Source of the DNA: Solanum dulcamara
Lineage: Eukaryota > Streptophyta > Magnoliopsida > Solanales > Solanaceae
Assembly: GCF_947179165.1 (NCBI RefSeq)
Contig: NC_077243.1
Span: 53,372,001 to 53,436,000 of the forward strand
Direction of reading: 5' to 3'
DNA length: 64,000 nucleotides
Below are positions 24,949 through 36,218 of the stretch, in pieces. A program made the position numbers and the translations under genes. The notes under the pieces were generated by a model. The model worked only from the letters and a program-made list of their open reading frames with translations, ran no database searches and was not told the DNA's origin. Every line of letters begins with the position of its first letter. The first letter of the stretch is position 1.

Positions 24949-26500
24949 ATATCCACTACAAAAAGGACATTCATTCTCGAAAGTCAAGGAAGAAAAGGTA
25001 CTTGGTGGCTCAAAAAGATAAGGACACCGGGTGCGCATGTCCTGCTCAGTCTCCCAAGTAGCCTCCTTGACCATATGATGCCTCCATTTGACCTTCACCG
25101 ATGGAATCTCCTTAGACCTCAACTTTCTAACCTGCTTGTCCAAAATAGCCACAGTCTCCTCCTAAAATGCTAAAGACTCATCAAACAGAATCGAATCCCA
25201 CTGTATCACGTGAGACTCATCTAAAACGTACTGCTGTGGCATAGAAATATAAAAAACAAGGTGAACACTTGAAAGTTTTGGGGGCAAGGCCAACTTATAA
25301 GCTACCTCCTACCCGCCTCAGGATCTCAAAAGGGACAATGAACCTGAAGCTTACCCCTTCTATCGAATATCATCACTCCCTTCATGGGCGACACTCATAC
25401 AAGTACCAGTCTCTAACCATAAACTCCAAAGGCAAAACCTTCCTATCAGCATAATTCTTTTGCCTACTCTAGGTAGTACGGAGCCTTTTTTGGATCATAT
25501 GAACTCTTTCCATCGAATCACGCAGTAAATCAGTGCCCCAAGGCCTCAAAGAAATTAAACCAACCCACTGGGGAACAATATATCCTACCATACAATATCT
25601 CAAAAGGTTCCATCTCGATGCTCTAATAGTACTTATTATTATATGTGAACTCTGCTAAATCCAAAGACTGATCCTATTGACCCCAAAATAAATAACATAG
25701 GCCCATAGCATGTCCTCCAAGACCTAAATAATTCTCTTTAACTGACTATTGGTCTGGGGTAAAAAGCTATGCTGAGCTCGACTCGGGTACCCAACTCTCT
25801 CTATATAGACCTCCATAAATTCAAAGTGCACTGAGTACCATAGTATAAAATGATAGATACTGGCACCCCATGAGATCATACCACCTCTTAAATATAAATC
25901 TGAGCCAACCTATCTGAAGTTTATGTAGTCTAGACTGGTAAGAAGTGCATAGAGTTGGTCAATCGATCTATGATGATCCAAATGGAATCAAAACCTTGGG
26001 ATATACATGGTAAAATCGCTACAAAGTCCATAGCAATCCATTTCCACCTCCATTCTGGAATGGGTAGTCGTTGGGTCAAACCATCTGGCCTCTGATGCTC
26101 AAACTTGACCTGCTGATAGTTTAAGCACCTAGTTATAAAAGGTGTGGTATCCTTCTACATACCACAACACTAGTAATATAGCCTTATGTAATGATATATC
26201 TTTGTCGTACTTGGATGAATGGAATATCTAGAATAATAGGCCTCCTCAAGAATCAGTATACCTAAATCTCCAACTCTAGTAACATAGATATGACCCTCAA
26301 TCTTAAGAATGCCCTCCGGATCTAAGGTTGCCTTCCTAACCTCACCACTGAGCACCCTATCATGAATCACCCTTACTTGTGGGCCATCAAACTATTCTGT
26401 TCGAATCTACTTCATCAAGGAAGACCTAGCCTCTATACAAATAAGTACCCTGCCCGTCTCTAAAATATCAAGATGAACCATATAGTTAGCTAAGGACTGA
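24949..26500 (-). pseudogene. C pol: integrase and chromodomain
   Basis: On the minus strand the C-terminus is the clearest part: ILDKQVRKLRSKEIPSVKVK followed by KEATWETEQDMRTR and YLFEP (about 25020-25152), a chromovirus chromodomain. Upstream, SIHPSTTKIYHYI (26170-26260) is the HHCC zinc-binding region of integrase. Catalytic-core motifs lie between, broken by stops. After the chromodomain the sequence runs into the 3' LTR at 24948 with a decayed polypurine tract. Confidence 0.85.
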
Positions 26501-26559
26501 ATGTCCAAAGCTAAAGGCCTCTCCTTAAGTAATAAGAATGCCAAACTCCTAGCTCAAAG

Positions 26560-27770
26560 CATTTGCTACTATATTTGCCTTGCCCGGGTGATAGAGGATA
26601 GTGGCATCATAGTGTTTAGTAACTCCAACCACATGCGTTGTCTCAAATTAAGGTCATTTTTGCTGAAGATATACTGAAGACTATGGCGATTAGTGTAGAT
26701 CTCTTAATGGGATCCATACAAATAATGCCTCCAAATGTTCAATGAGAAGACTACCGCTTCCAACTCTAAATCATGTGTGGGGTAGTGTTGCTCATGCACC
26801 TTCAGCTGCCCAGAACGATATGCAATAACTCTACTAAGTTGCATCAGAACACAACTTAAGCTAACACCTGAACCATAACAATACACTATAAATCCATTGT
26901 CCTTAATAAGAAGAGTAAGAGTCGGAGCTAAAGTGAACAAGGCCTTGAGCTTCAAAAAGCTCATCTCATACTCATCAGAATAATAAAAAGGAAAGTTATT
27001 CTAAGTTAATCTGGTCAAACACTCTCTAATAGAAGAGAACCCCACCATAAATAGTCTGTAATATCTTGCCAACCCTATGAAACTGCAAACCTTGGTAGGA
27101 GAAATAGGCCTATCCCAATTATGAACTACCAATATCTTCACCAGATCTACCATAATCATACCCTTGGATACCACGTGCCCTATGAATGCCACAGACTCAA
27201 GCCTAAATTCACATTTAGTAAATTTGGCATACAATAGCTGATCTCACAAGGTCTAAAGTACTATCCACAAGTGCTACTTATGCTACTCCCTGCTCTCAGA
27301 GTAGACTAAGATATCATCGATGAACACAATAATGATGGAGTCCAAGTAAGGTATGAACACGCGGTTCATCAAATCCATGAATTTTGCAAAGGTATTAGTC
27401 AACCCAAAAGATATGACTAAGAAATCATAGGGACTGCATCGATTCTTAAAAGCAGTCTTAGGAATATTTGCCTCCTTAATCCTCAACTAGTGATACCCTA
27501 ATTTCAAGTCTATCTTAGAGAACACTTCTACACATTGGAGCTGGTTAAATAAGTCATCAATGTACCTCATCGGGTACCTATTCTTGATGGTCCCCTTATT
27601 CAGCTGCTTGTAATCAATACACGTATGCAAGGTACCATCCTTCTTTTACACAAATAGAACAGGAGCACCCCAAGAAGATACTAGGCCTAATAAATCCCTT
27701 ACTCAAGATATCCTGGAGCTGCACCTTAAGATCTCTCAACTCAATTGGAGCCATCCGGTATGGTGGAATA
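26560..27770 (-). pseudogene. C pol: reverse transcriptase and RNase H
   Basis: The RT catalytic box is intact as [13 protein letters not shown] (about 27290-27330), preceded by [26 protein letters not shown]-type and FIGLARYYRLFM motifs follow (27001-27234). RNase H (26704-26964) has VYCYGSG where relatives have YCDAS, so the first catalytic Asp is Tyr; HDLELEAVVF keeps the Glu. The RT N-terminus (27490-27770) is readable but broken by stops. Confidence 0.88.
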
Positions 27771-29090
27771 GGTACTAGTTATGCACGCGACTCAACATCA
27801 ATGCCGAAATCAATATCATGCTCAAAAGGAAGACTATGTAGATTGGTGGGAAAGACATTAGGAACTCTAAAACAACAAAAACTGAATCAATAGAAGGATT
27901 ATCGGCACTAGTGTCATGGACATAAGCCAGATAGGCTAGAAACCCATTTCCTACTAATTGTTAAGCCTTAATAAAGGATATAACACCACAAAACACATGA
28001 CTTACTGCACATTCCCACATGACCAGAGGAATACCAGGCATACAAAAAGTAACGATCTTGGAGAAGTAATCAAAAACCGCATGATGAGTAGAAAACCAAT
28101 CTATGGATAGAATTAAATAGTAGTCTACTATATCTAGAATAATCAAGTCCTCTCTAGTATCATATCCCAAGATGGTCACCATACAGGATCAATACACTCG
28201 ATCCACTATTATAGAATCACCTATGGGGGTAGCTACCTATGCAGGCACAAACAATGGCTGATGAGAGACGGAGATTGTACTTGTGATTTTGGCATCCAAT
28301 GCCTTCGCATCCAGCCTACCCAAAAAAGCAACATGTGGCTGCGTCCACCTCTACCACATGTACGGCTTGCTTGGGGATCACCTCTAGTACCTTGATAATC
28401 ACCTCTGCCACCCTGTGCACCCTTTATCAGTGGATGAACTAGGGCCCAGCGGGCTTAAACTTGCTGACCTTGTGGATCCTGCTGACTCTGGCGTCTGTGA
28501 TGAATAATAGTAGAACACTCCATGGCAAAGTGGCCAATCACACCACACTTATAACACGACCCTCTAAATTAACCTCCCTATGATGTCCCAGCTGAACCTA
28601 AAATGCCACCATGGCCTAAATACCCAGAAGTCTAACCCCGAGAAGAATGGCTCAAAATCTGGCCGCTCTGACCATTGGCACCCACTGAGCCACCATCGGT
28701 AAGATATAAGGAAGCCAAAACTAGTATACTATTTTGATACTACTGTGGATGACCTCTGCCAAAAGAACCCCTACCGTGTGAATGGCATACGCTGAAGCTT
28801 TCCTAATAGTGAGTCCTTTAGTTGCTACCTCGGTAGGCCTCATGATGTATAGCCTTAATAGTATTAGCATGATTTACTATTTGCAAGACTGAACAGACCA
28901 ATGCAACCATATGCTCAGTAGCCAAACCTCAAAGGAATCGATAACCCACTGACAAACTGGCGCACCCATTCTTCCTCTGTTGGCATAATCATGGTAGCAT
29001 TCCTGGAGAGCTAATGGAACTGAGAGTCATACTCTATGACCTTACTTGAGTGTACATCAATAAAAGATGCAGCTCCTCGGGCAAAAGGGA
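27771..29090 (-). pseudogene. C gag and protease remnant
   Basis: The linker before RT (27961-28182) shows LIILDIVDYYLILSIDWFS, the usual post-protease segment. Upstream, the frame passes from a TSTISVSHQ-like stretch directly to PLFVPA.VATPIGDSIIVDRVY with no D[ST]G, so the protease active-site block has been removed. Between about 28500 and 28570 there is a decayed zinc-knuckle region, and capsid-like sequence (EEEWVRQFVSGL) is readable near 28940-28990. Coding similarity fades at about 29090; the gag N-terminus is missing. Confidence 0.75.
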
Positions 29091-29099
29091 TGATGTAAG

Positions 29100-29675
29100 T
29101 ACATGTGGAATAGTATTGTTTGTAAAATGGCGGAATGAAACATAACATATATGTCAAATCAATAAAAGCAGCTAACACAGTCATAGTCATAACATGGGAA
29201 GGTTAAGAAATAAGGTTGTTCAACCTACCTTATGGATATTTTTTTTATCATATTTTAGTTTATTGTGGGAGTCAAATAGTGTAACCAACATAAAATACTA
29301 TGTGAGCACATGGAGTGTGATATCGGCCTCATCAGCTAAGCCATCTAATATGTTCTCGGGTATGATACATCCGTATACCTATCATGTGGATCCATAACTA
29401 GCCCTTACTAGGGGAATAAAGAAGGAGTCGCCCGAACCAATGGTATGATCCTTATCCTACGTTGGTAAATATAGTTTCAAGCAATTGTTATATAGACTTA
29501 TGCCTTCTAGGTTAACTATTTAGCTCCCTTAGGCTCATGTGATCATGGTTTAGCCCAAAGGCTCATATTCATAACATTCAAGGTTCATAGTTCATAAACG
29601 TCATTCATATCATCATATCATGAGGTTATATTTCATATATCATACCTTGGCTTTCCTGAGAGACATATATCATAT
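29100..29675. other. Unassigned stretch between C gag and the AAN array
   Basis: No gene. It does not match the part of the C LTR expected here. From about 29300 (TGTGAGCACATGG) it may be the inner end of the LTR that finishes at 35216, since TG at 29301 and CA at 35216 could be LTR ends. An ATACT precedes it (29295-29299) and another follows the right end (35217-35221), but there is one base between ATACT and TG, so the duplication is not clean. Confidence 0.35.
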
Positions 29676-30095
29676 AATGATAATAATAATAATAATAAAA
29701 ATAATAATAACAAAAACAACAAAAACAACAACAATAGTAATAATAACAATAATAATAATAACAACAACAACAACAACAATAATAATAATAACAATAAGAA
29801 GAATAATAAGAATAATAAGAAGAAGAATAATAAAAAAAATAATAACAATAACAATAAGAACAATAAGAATAATAAGAACAATAATAAGAACAGTAATAAT
29901 AATAATAAGAATAATAATAAGAACAATAATCATAAGAATAATAATAATAATAACAATAATAACAATAACAATAATAATAACAATAAGAACAATAATAACA
30001 ATAACAATAATAATAATAACAATAAAAATAATAATAAGTAGAATTACAATAAAAAAAACAATAATAATAATAATAATAAGAAGAAGAAGAATAAC

Positions 30096-30142
<47 letters not shown>

Positions 30143-30869
30143 GAAGAAGAAGAAGAAGAAGAAGGATAAGAATAATAACAATAACAATAATAATAACAAT
30201 AACAATAATAATAACAATAACAATAACAATAACAATAACAATAACAACAACAACAACAATAACAATAACAATAACAATAACAATAACAATAACAATAACA
30301 ACAATAACAATAAAAATAACAATAACAACAACAACAACAATAACAATAACAATAATAACAATAATAACAATAATAAGAACAGTAATAATAACAATAATAA
30401 TAACAATAACAATAAGCATAATAAGAACAATAATAACAATAAGAATAATAAGAACAATAATAATAATAACGATAATAACAATAACAATAATAATAACAAT
30501 AGGAATAACAATAACAATAACAATAATAATAATAATAATAATAACAATAATAATAACAATAACAATAATAATAATAATAAGAAGAAGAAAAATAACAATA
30601 AAAATAATAACAATAATAATAAGAATATGAATAATAAAAATAACAATAATAAAAAGAATAATAACAATAACAATAAGAATAAAAATAGCAATAATAATAA
30701 GAATAACAATAAAAATAAAAATAACGATAACAAGAACAAGAACAACAACAACAATAATAATAATAATAATAATAAGAAAAATAATAATATCAATAAGAAT
30801 AATAAGAACAACAACAACAACAACAACAACAACAATAATAATAATAATAATAATAATAACAACAACAAC

Positions 30870-30925
<56 letters not shown>

Positions 30926-31360
30926 TAGGAATAATAATAAAAATAACAATAATAATAACAATAACAATAATCAGAAGAAGAATAACAATAACAACAATAA
31001 CAATAATAGTAACAATAATAACAATAACAATAACAATAATAACAATAACAACAAAAATAACAACAAAAATAACAATAACAATAACAATAATAATAATCAG
31101 AAGAAGAATAACAATAACAATAATAGTAAGAATAATAACAATAACAATAATAACAATAAAAATAACAATAATAATAACAACAACAACAGTAATAACAATA
31201 AGAACAACAATAATAACAATAAGAATAATTTGAACAATAATAAGAAGAAGAATAATAACAATAATAATAACAATAACAATAACAATAATAATAAGAAGAA
31301 TAACAATATCAATAACAACAACAACAACAATAACAACAACAATAATAATAATAATAATAA
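29676..31360. repeat. 1.7 kb phase-locked AAN trinucleotide array
   Basis: Almost every triplet is AAT, AAC, AAG or AAA. Two positions of each triplet are A and only the third varies. The triplet phase is the same at the beginning and end and at each 60-base step checked, so there is no net out-of-phase indel over about 560 units. Local runs of AAC (30806-30832) and AAG (30144-30168) occur. Frames read as poly-Asn, poly-Ile/Thr or, on the other strand, poly-Leu/Val; none is a real protein. Confidence 0.97.
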
Positions 31361-31368
31361 AGTTAGAG

Positions 31369-34247
31369 GTAAGTGGGTTAAAGGAGCGTCTAGACTGAGA
31401 ATAGGTTCTTGGAACATTGGGACGTTAACGGGTAAATCCATAGAACTGGTTAAGATTCTAAAGAAGAGGAAGATTAATATAGCCTGTGTCCAGGAGACAA
31501 AATGGGTCGGCTCTAAAGCTAAGGAGGTAGACGGGTATAAGCTTTGGTTTTCTGGTAAATCGAAGTATAGAAATGGGGTAGGCATTTTAATAGACAGAGA
31601 TTTAAGGAAACAGGTGGTGGAGGTTAGGAGAGTGAATGATAGGATGATGTCGATTAAAATGGTCGTTGAAGGGATCACGTTGAACGTTATTAGTGCTTAT
31701 GCGCCGCAAGCGGGCTTATGTGAGAAGGATAAGAGGCGCTTTTGGGAGGAGTTGGACGAGTTAGTGGGAGGCATACCACCTACTGAGAAGCTTGTCGTAG
31801 GAGGGGATTTCAATGGGCACATCGGATCTATTTTGGGAGGGTATGATGATGTGCATGGAGGCATTGGCTTCGGAGACAGAAACGGAGGAGGAACCGCACT
31901 GTTGGATTTCGCAAGAGCTTTCAGATTGGTGATAGCCAACTCGAGTTTCCCAAAGAAGGAGGACCATTTGGTAACCTTCCGTAGCTCAGTGGCTAAAACT
32001 CAGATAGATTTTTTACTCCTTAGGAAGGATGATAAGGGTTTGTGCAAAGACTGTAAGGTCATCCCGATTGACAACCTTACAACCCGATATAAGCTCTTAG
32101 TGATGGATTTAGGGATAAAGATGACAAGGACGAGGAGGGTCGGAGAAGAACGACCTAGGATCAGATGGGGGAGTTTGACAATGGTTAGTGCCCTTGAGAT
32201 GGGAGAGAAATTGAAGGATATGGGGGGCTGGGATAGTAGTGGGGATGCGAATGATATGTGGGATAGGACAGCTAGTTATATTAGGGTTATAGCAAAGGAA
32301 GTGCTAGGAGTCTCGACAGGTAGTCGTAGTCGGCATCGAGGGGACTGGTGGTGGAATGGAGAAGTGCAAGGGAAACTGGAAGCAAATAAGGTGGCGTATG
32401 CTAAGTTGATGGAGAGAAAGGATGAGGTGGAGAAGTGGACGAATGGAGAACTGTATAAGATAGCGAGGAAGGAGGCGAAGTCGGTGATTGCAATGGCAAA
32501 AATGGCAGCTTTTGAACGTCTTTATGCTGAACTGGAAGAGAAAGGTGGGGACAGAAAGTTATTCAGGCTAGCCAGGGCCCGGGAGAGAAGGGTACGCGAT
32601 GTGGATCAAGTGAAGTGCATTAAAGATGAAGACGGAAAAGTATTGGTAGAGGAGACCCTTATCAAACAAAGATGGCAGTCATACTTCCATAAACGTTTGA
32701 ATGACAAAGGGGACAGAGAAATTATGTTGGGAGATTTGGAACATACAGGAAGGAGTCACGATTTTGGGGGTTGTAGGAGTATTATGGTCGATGAGGTTAA
32801 GGATGCTGTTCGTAGAATGCGCTTGGGAAGAGCGACCGGACCTGACGAGATCCCTGGAGAATTTTGGAAGAGTGTGGGCTCGGTAGGTTTGGAATGGCTG
32901 ACTAGGTTATTTAATGTCATCTTTACGACGGCAACGATGCCCGTAGAATGGAGATCGAGCATCATGATCCCGCTTTACAAAAATAAAGGGGATAGCCAGA
33001 GTTGTGACAACTATAGAGGTATTAAGCTTCTAAGCCATACTATGAAAGTGTGGGAAAGAGTGGTAGAGATGAGGTTAAGGAGATGCGTGTCTATTTCAGA
33101 GAACCAGTTTAGATTTATGCCGGGACGCTCAACGACAGAAGCCATCCACCTTATGAGGAGACTAATGGAGCAATATAGGGAGAGGAAGAGAGACTTGCAT
33201 ATGGTGTTCATCGACTTGGAAAAGGCTTACGATAAAGTCCCACGAGAGATACTATGGAGATATTTGGAGGCTAAAGGTGTACCTATAGCGTACATAAGGG
33301 TGATCAAGGACATGTACGAGGGTGCCAAAACCAGGGTAAGGACAGTAGGAGGGGACTCAGAACACTTCCCAGTTATGATGGGGTTGCATCAAGGATCAGC
33401 TCTTAGCCCGTTCCTATTTGCATTGGTGATGGATGGATTGACGTGACAAATTCAAGGTGAGGTGCCATGGTGTATGATTTTTGCGGATGACATAGTCCTC
33501 ATCGATAAGACTCGTAGCGGAGTTAACGCTAAGCTGGAAGATTGGAGACGCACCTTGGAGTCTAAGGGGTTTAAGCTGAGTAGGACCAAGACAGAGTACC
33601 TAGAGTGCAAGTTCAGTGAGACACCTCAAGAGGTTGGCGCGGAAGTTAGGCTCGGGGACCAAGCCATTCAAAAGAGAAGTAGTTTTAAGTACCTTGGTTC
33701 TATCATGCAAGACAGTGGAGAGATCGATGAGGATGTCACACACCGTATTGGGGCAGGATGGATGAAATGGAGGCTCGCCTCCGGTGTGTTATGTGACAAG
33801 AAGGTGCCACCACAACTTAAGGGCAAGTTCTACAAAGTGGTCGTTAGACCAGCTATGTTGTATAGGGCGGAGTGTTGGCCAGTTAAGGTCTCCCACGTGC
33901 AAAATATGAAGGTTGCCAAGATGAGAATGTTGAGATGGATGTGTGGGCATACCAGGAGTGACAAGATTAGAAATGAGGCTATTCAAGAAAAGGTAGGAGT
34001 GGCCTCGGTGGAAGACAAGTTGCGGGAAACGCGACTGAGATGGTTTGGACATGTGAAGAGGAGAGTCCCAGATGCACCAGTGCGGAGATGTGAGAGGCTG
34101 GCCATGGATGGTTTCAGAAGAGGTAGGGGTAGGCCGAAGAAATACTGGGGAGAGGTGATCAGACAAGACATGGCGCATTTACGACTTACCGAGGACATGA
34201 CCCTAGATAGGAGGGTGTGGAGGACACACATTAGGGTAGAAGGCTAG
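31369..34247 (+). pseudogene. RTE ORF: apurinic endonuclease plus reverse transcriptase, one nonsense codon
   Basis: The frame is continuous to the stop at 34247 except for TGA at 33444-33446, where CGA (Arg) is likely ancestral. Endonuclease motifs: [18 protein letters not shown] (Glu), [13 protein letters not shown] (Asp, Asn) and TQIDFLLL. The usual His in the QHRLLV-type box appears as RYKLLV, a probable His-to-Tyr loss. RT motifs: [48 protein letters not shown] and [13 protein letters not shown]. The catalytic FADDIVLID lies 10 codons after the stop. The C-terminus ends [12 protein letters not shown]. Upstream, the frame stays open into the AAN array, giving a poly-Asn extension that I regard as accidental. 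Confidence 0.9.
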
Positions 34248-34456
34248 TACATAGTGGTTTTATTCTCCCTTATTCGTAGGCGTATTAACGCACTATGATT
34301 TCTTGTACTCTGATGTATGTTATTTATGGTATTTATGTTATTATCCAATAATAATATCTACTGTTTTTTGTGCTTTGATTATACTATTGCTTGGACCATT
34401 TTCGTCATCTACGTATTTACTCTAATATTCTTGTCTGACCTTTTTCTATGCTTTTT

Positions 34457-34576
34457 TGAGCCGAGGGTCTTTCGGAAACAGCTGTCCTACATTGGTAGGA
34501 GTCAGGTCTGCGTACACTCTACCCTCCCCAGACCCCACGATGTGGGATTTCACTGGGTTGTTGTTGTTGTTGTTGT
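34457..34576 (+). other. RTE 3' end shared with Solanaceae SINE/RTE tails
   Basis: The stretch contains CCGAGGGTCTTTCGGAAACAG, GGTCTGCGTACACTCTACC and CCCCAGACCCCACGATGTGG and ends in a (TTG)n run (34558-34576). I recognise this block from the 3' ends of Solanaceae RTE LINEs and the SINEs that borrow their machinery. It is the likely recognition site for the element's RT. Confidence 0.8.
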
Positions 34577-34638
34577 AAAGTTAGAGAATCATAAGATAGC
34601 ATCATCAGGTCTCACATTTGAAAACTTTTTCATAATTC

Positions 34639-34677
<39 letters not shown>

Positions 34678-34690
34678 AATAATAATAATA

Positions 34691-34725
<35 letters not shown>

Positions 34726-34786
34726 GTTAGAGAATCATACGATAGCGTCATAAGGTCTCACATTTGGAAACTTTCATAATTCATTG
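34577..34786. repeat. Tandem duplication of a ~62-bp flank plus AAC/AAT microsatellite
   Basis: The unit beginning AAAGTTAGAGAATCATA with GGTCTCACATTTG and CTTTTTCATAATTCA occurs at 34577-34638 and again, with several differences, at about 34724-34786. Between them lies (CAA)n then (TAA)n (34639-34725). So the arrangement 'AAY array + unique flank' exists twice. The RTE insertion falls inside the first copy. Confidence 0.9.
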
Positions 34787-35221
34787 TTCTAGGGTTCAGA
34801 ACAAAAGAATTTTTAAGAAAATATCAAGAAATCGTTAAAAAGTTATCAAGAAGATCATTAAAGAAGTTTTCAAGATAAGAATCTCTTCTTACAATAATCA
34901 TTCATAATTTCATGTAGAAAATCTAAAAGAAACTCATGGGTAAAAGAATTATCAAGAAATACCTTTTAAAGTATGAGAGATATGATTGTTTGAAGTTGAC
35001 CCTTATATCAACTCATGTGAAAACTTAGTCGGTAGGAAAGCTTTGCACTTGGATTGGGGTTGGAGGTTTATTATGACCCTAAACCACATCCAATACACTT
35101 ATCACACTTAGGAATGAACCTTGACATATATGAACAAGTAGTATATAACTCGACCCAAGTTGGTAATCTTAGGACAAATGGTTCGAATCCTTAGGGTAGA
35201 GTTGTGAGGTGTTACAATACT

Positions 35222-35999
35222 CATCACCGAGATTGCGATGAACAAGGAGCCTGTCTTTTGCGATTGCGGCCCTTGGGTTGCGAATGCGAAGAAAAAGAAG
35301 CCTTTCACTAAGAGTTTAGCTAGTGCTGGACTTTGGGAAAATTGATTTTTTCTCCGATGGGGGTCCGAAATTCATTCGGAATCCCCTGAAAGAAAATAGA
35401 CTATGCTATCCAAATGGAAAACGTATTCTGGACTTAATGGAATCAACGAAATAATCAATGGGGGTCATCTCGCCGAAATGATGACCAAAGTCACACTTTC
35501 AAAGGAAAATACATAAAACACTCAAATGGCAAAAACCTCAGTCCGAGTACCTTAGAAATTGAACCAAAGGTCATTCTAGACCAAACTTCGCATTCCAGAG
35601 CTGACTGCACTGACGGAAATTTTATCTGAGTGTGTTTACTCAAAATGTTGACCGAAGTCAATCTTAGCCAAAATTTCAAGTTAAAATGAAAAAACCACAG
35701 AAAGTCAAAACAAAGACTCAAAAACCCTAACCAACCTTCTTTATAAACCAAAATGGACCTTTCAGAGCCGATGAAACCTTTGGAATTTCCATACAAAGAT
35801 CGAATAACCGGATGTTGAATAAGTCAACTCTTTTAATTTTAAGCTTCTAAAAAGAGAAAATCTCACACTAAGCTCACCTAAAAACTTCGAAGAGCTTTCC
35901 ACCCATCCCATCATCGTATAAGAGTTATAACGAAGCTACGAGAAGGAGAAAATGGTAAAAACACGCAAACGCATGGAAATGGCCTTGGAGGTCATTACA
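35222..35999 (-). repeat. C 5' LTR remnant
   Basis: It aligns with 24172-24948 of the 3' LTR from CCGAGATTGCG to the terminal GGTCATTACA, with many substitutions. It is followed by the TGTTT duplication and copia sequence, so this is the outer (5') end of C. The other ~2 kb of the LTR is missing. Confidence 0.88.
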
Positions 36000-36218
36000 T
36001 GTTTGCATAAGGAGAGTAAACTACGTGTTGCACTCTTTTTTTCTTAGCCTAGGTTTTATCCAAATGGATTTTCTTTGCAAGATTTTTAACAAAGAAGAAA
36101 ACAACGTGTATTACAAGATATATGTACTCTTTTGTCCTTCACTAGGATTTTTTCCCATAGGGCTTTTACTAGTAAGATTTTAACGAGCAGTACCTATTAA
36201 TGGTCATCCAAGAGGGAG
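36000..36218 (+). other. K 3' internal end with polypurine tract
   Basis: After the TGTTT duplication the copia sequence continues with GCATAAGGAGAGTAAACTACG, then the T-rich stretch typical of the 3' untranslated part of this copia type. The polypurine tract AAGAGGGAG is at 36210-36218. No coding sequence. Confidence 0.82.

Larger units (their letters stand above)
31369..34576 (+). mobile_element. RTE-type LINE with TSD AAAGTTAGAG
   Basis: The body lies between AAAGTTAGAG at 31359-31368 and 34577-34586, a 10-bp duplication typical of target-primed insertion. It has one EN-RT ORF and ends with GGGTTGTTGTTG... rather than poly(A), as RTE elements do. The 5' end starts only a few codons before the endonuclease, so it may be slightly 5'-truncated. 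It sits at the boundary between the AAN array and a unique flank. One nonsense codon suggests it is among the younger elements here. Confidence 0.92.
29300..35216 (-). repeat. Probable LTR of the A-type family, expanded by the AAN array and RTE
   Basis: The last 212 bp (35005-35216) match 36883-37094, the LTR stub of element A, over the same length, including the terminal ...GTGAGGTGTTACA versus ...GTGAGATGTTAAA. Without the array and the RTE the segment would be under 1 kb. It abuts the truncated C 5' LTR on its right. Whether it is a solo LTR or the end of a larger rearranged element cannot be decided here. Confidence 0.5.
13976..35999 (-). mobile_element. C: chromovirus block inserted in copia K, itself heavily interrupted
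   Basis: The outer boundaries are set by a 5-bp duplication TGTTT (13971-13975 and 36000-36004) in the copia sequence. The 3' LTR is at the left (13976-14003 plus 22155-24948), pol and gag run on the minus strand (24950-29090), and a 5' LTR remnant is at the right (35222-35999). Both LTR copies end on the plus strand in GGTCATTACA. The gag N-terminus, PBS and about 2 kb of the 5' LTR are missing and replaced by foreign sequence (29100-35216). R2 lies in the 3' LTR. Confidence 0.88.

Noticed and set aside
29620..30967. Long open frames of Ile/Thr/Arg and, on the minus strand, Leu/Val (249-336 codons)
   Set aside because: They are readings of the AAN microsatellite and have no protein complexity.
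29676..31360. CRISPR-like or designed code in the AAN array
   Set aside because: There are no repeat-spacer units; the DNA is a eukaryotic simple-sequence repeat.
34317..34679. 120-codon frame ending in poly-Gln
   Set aside because: It runs through the RTE 3' end and into the CAA microsatellite; the Gln run is the repeat.
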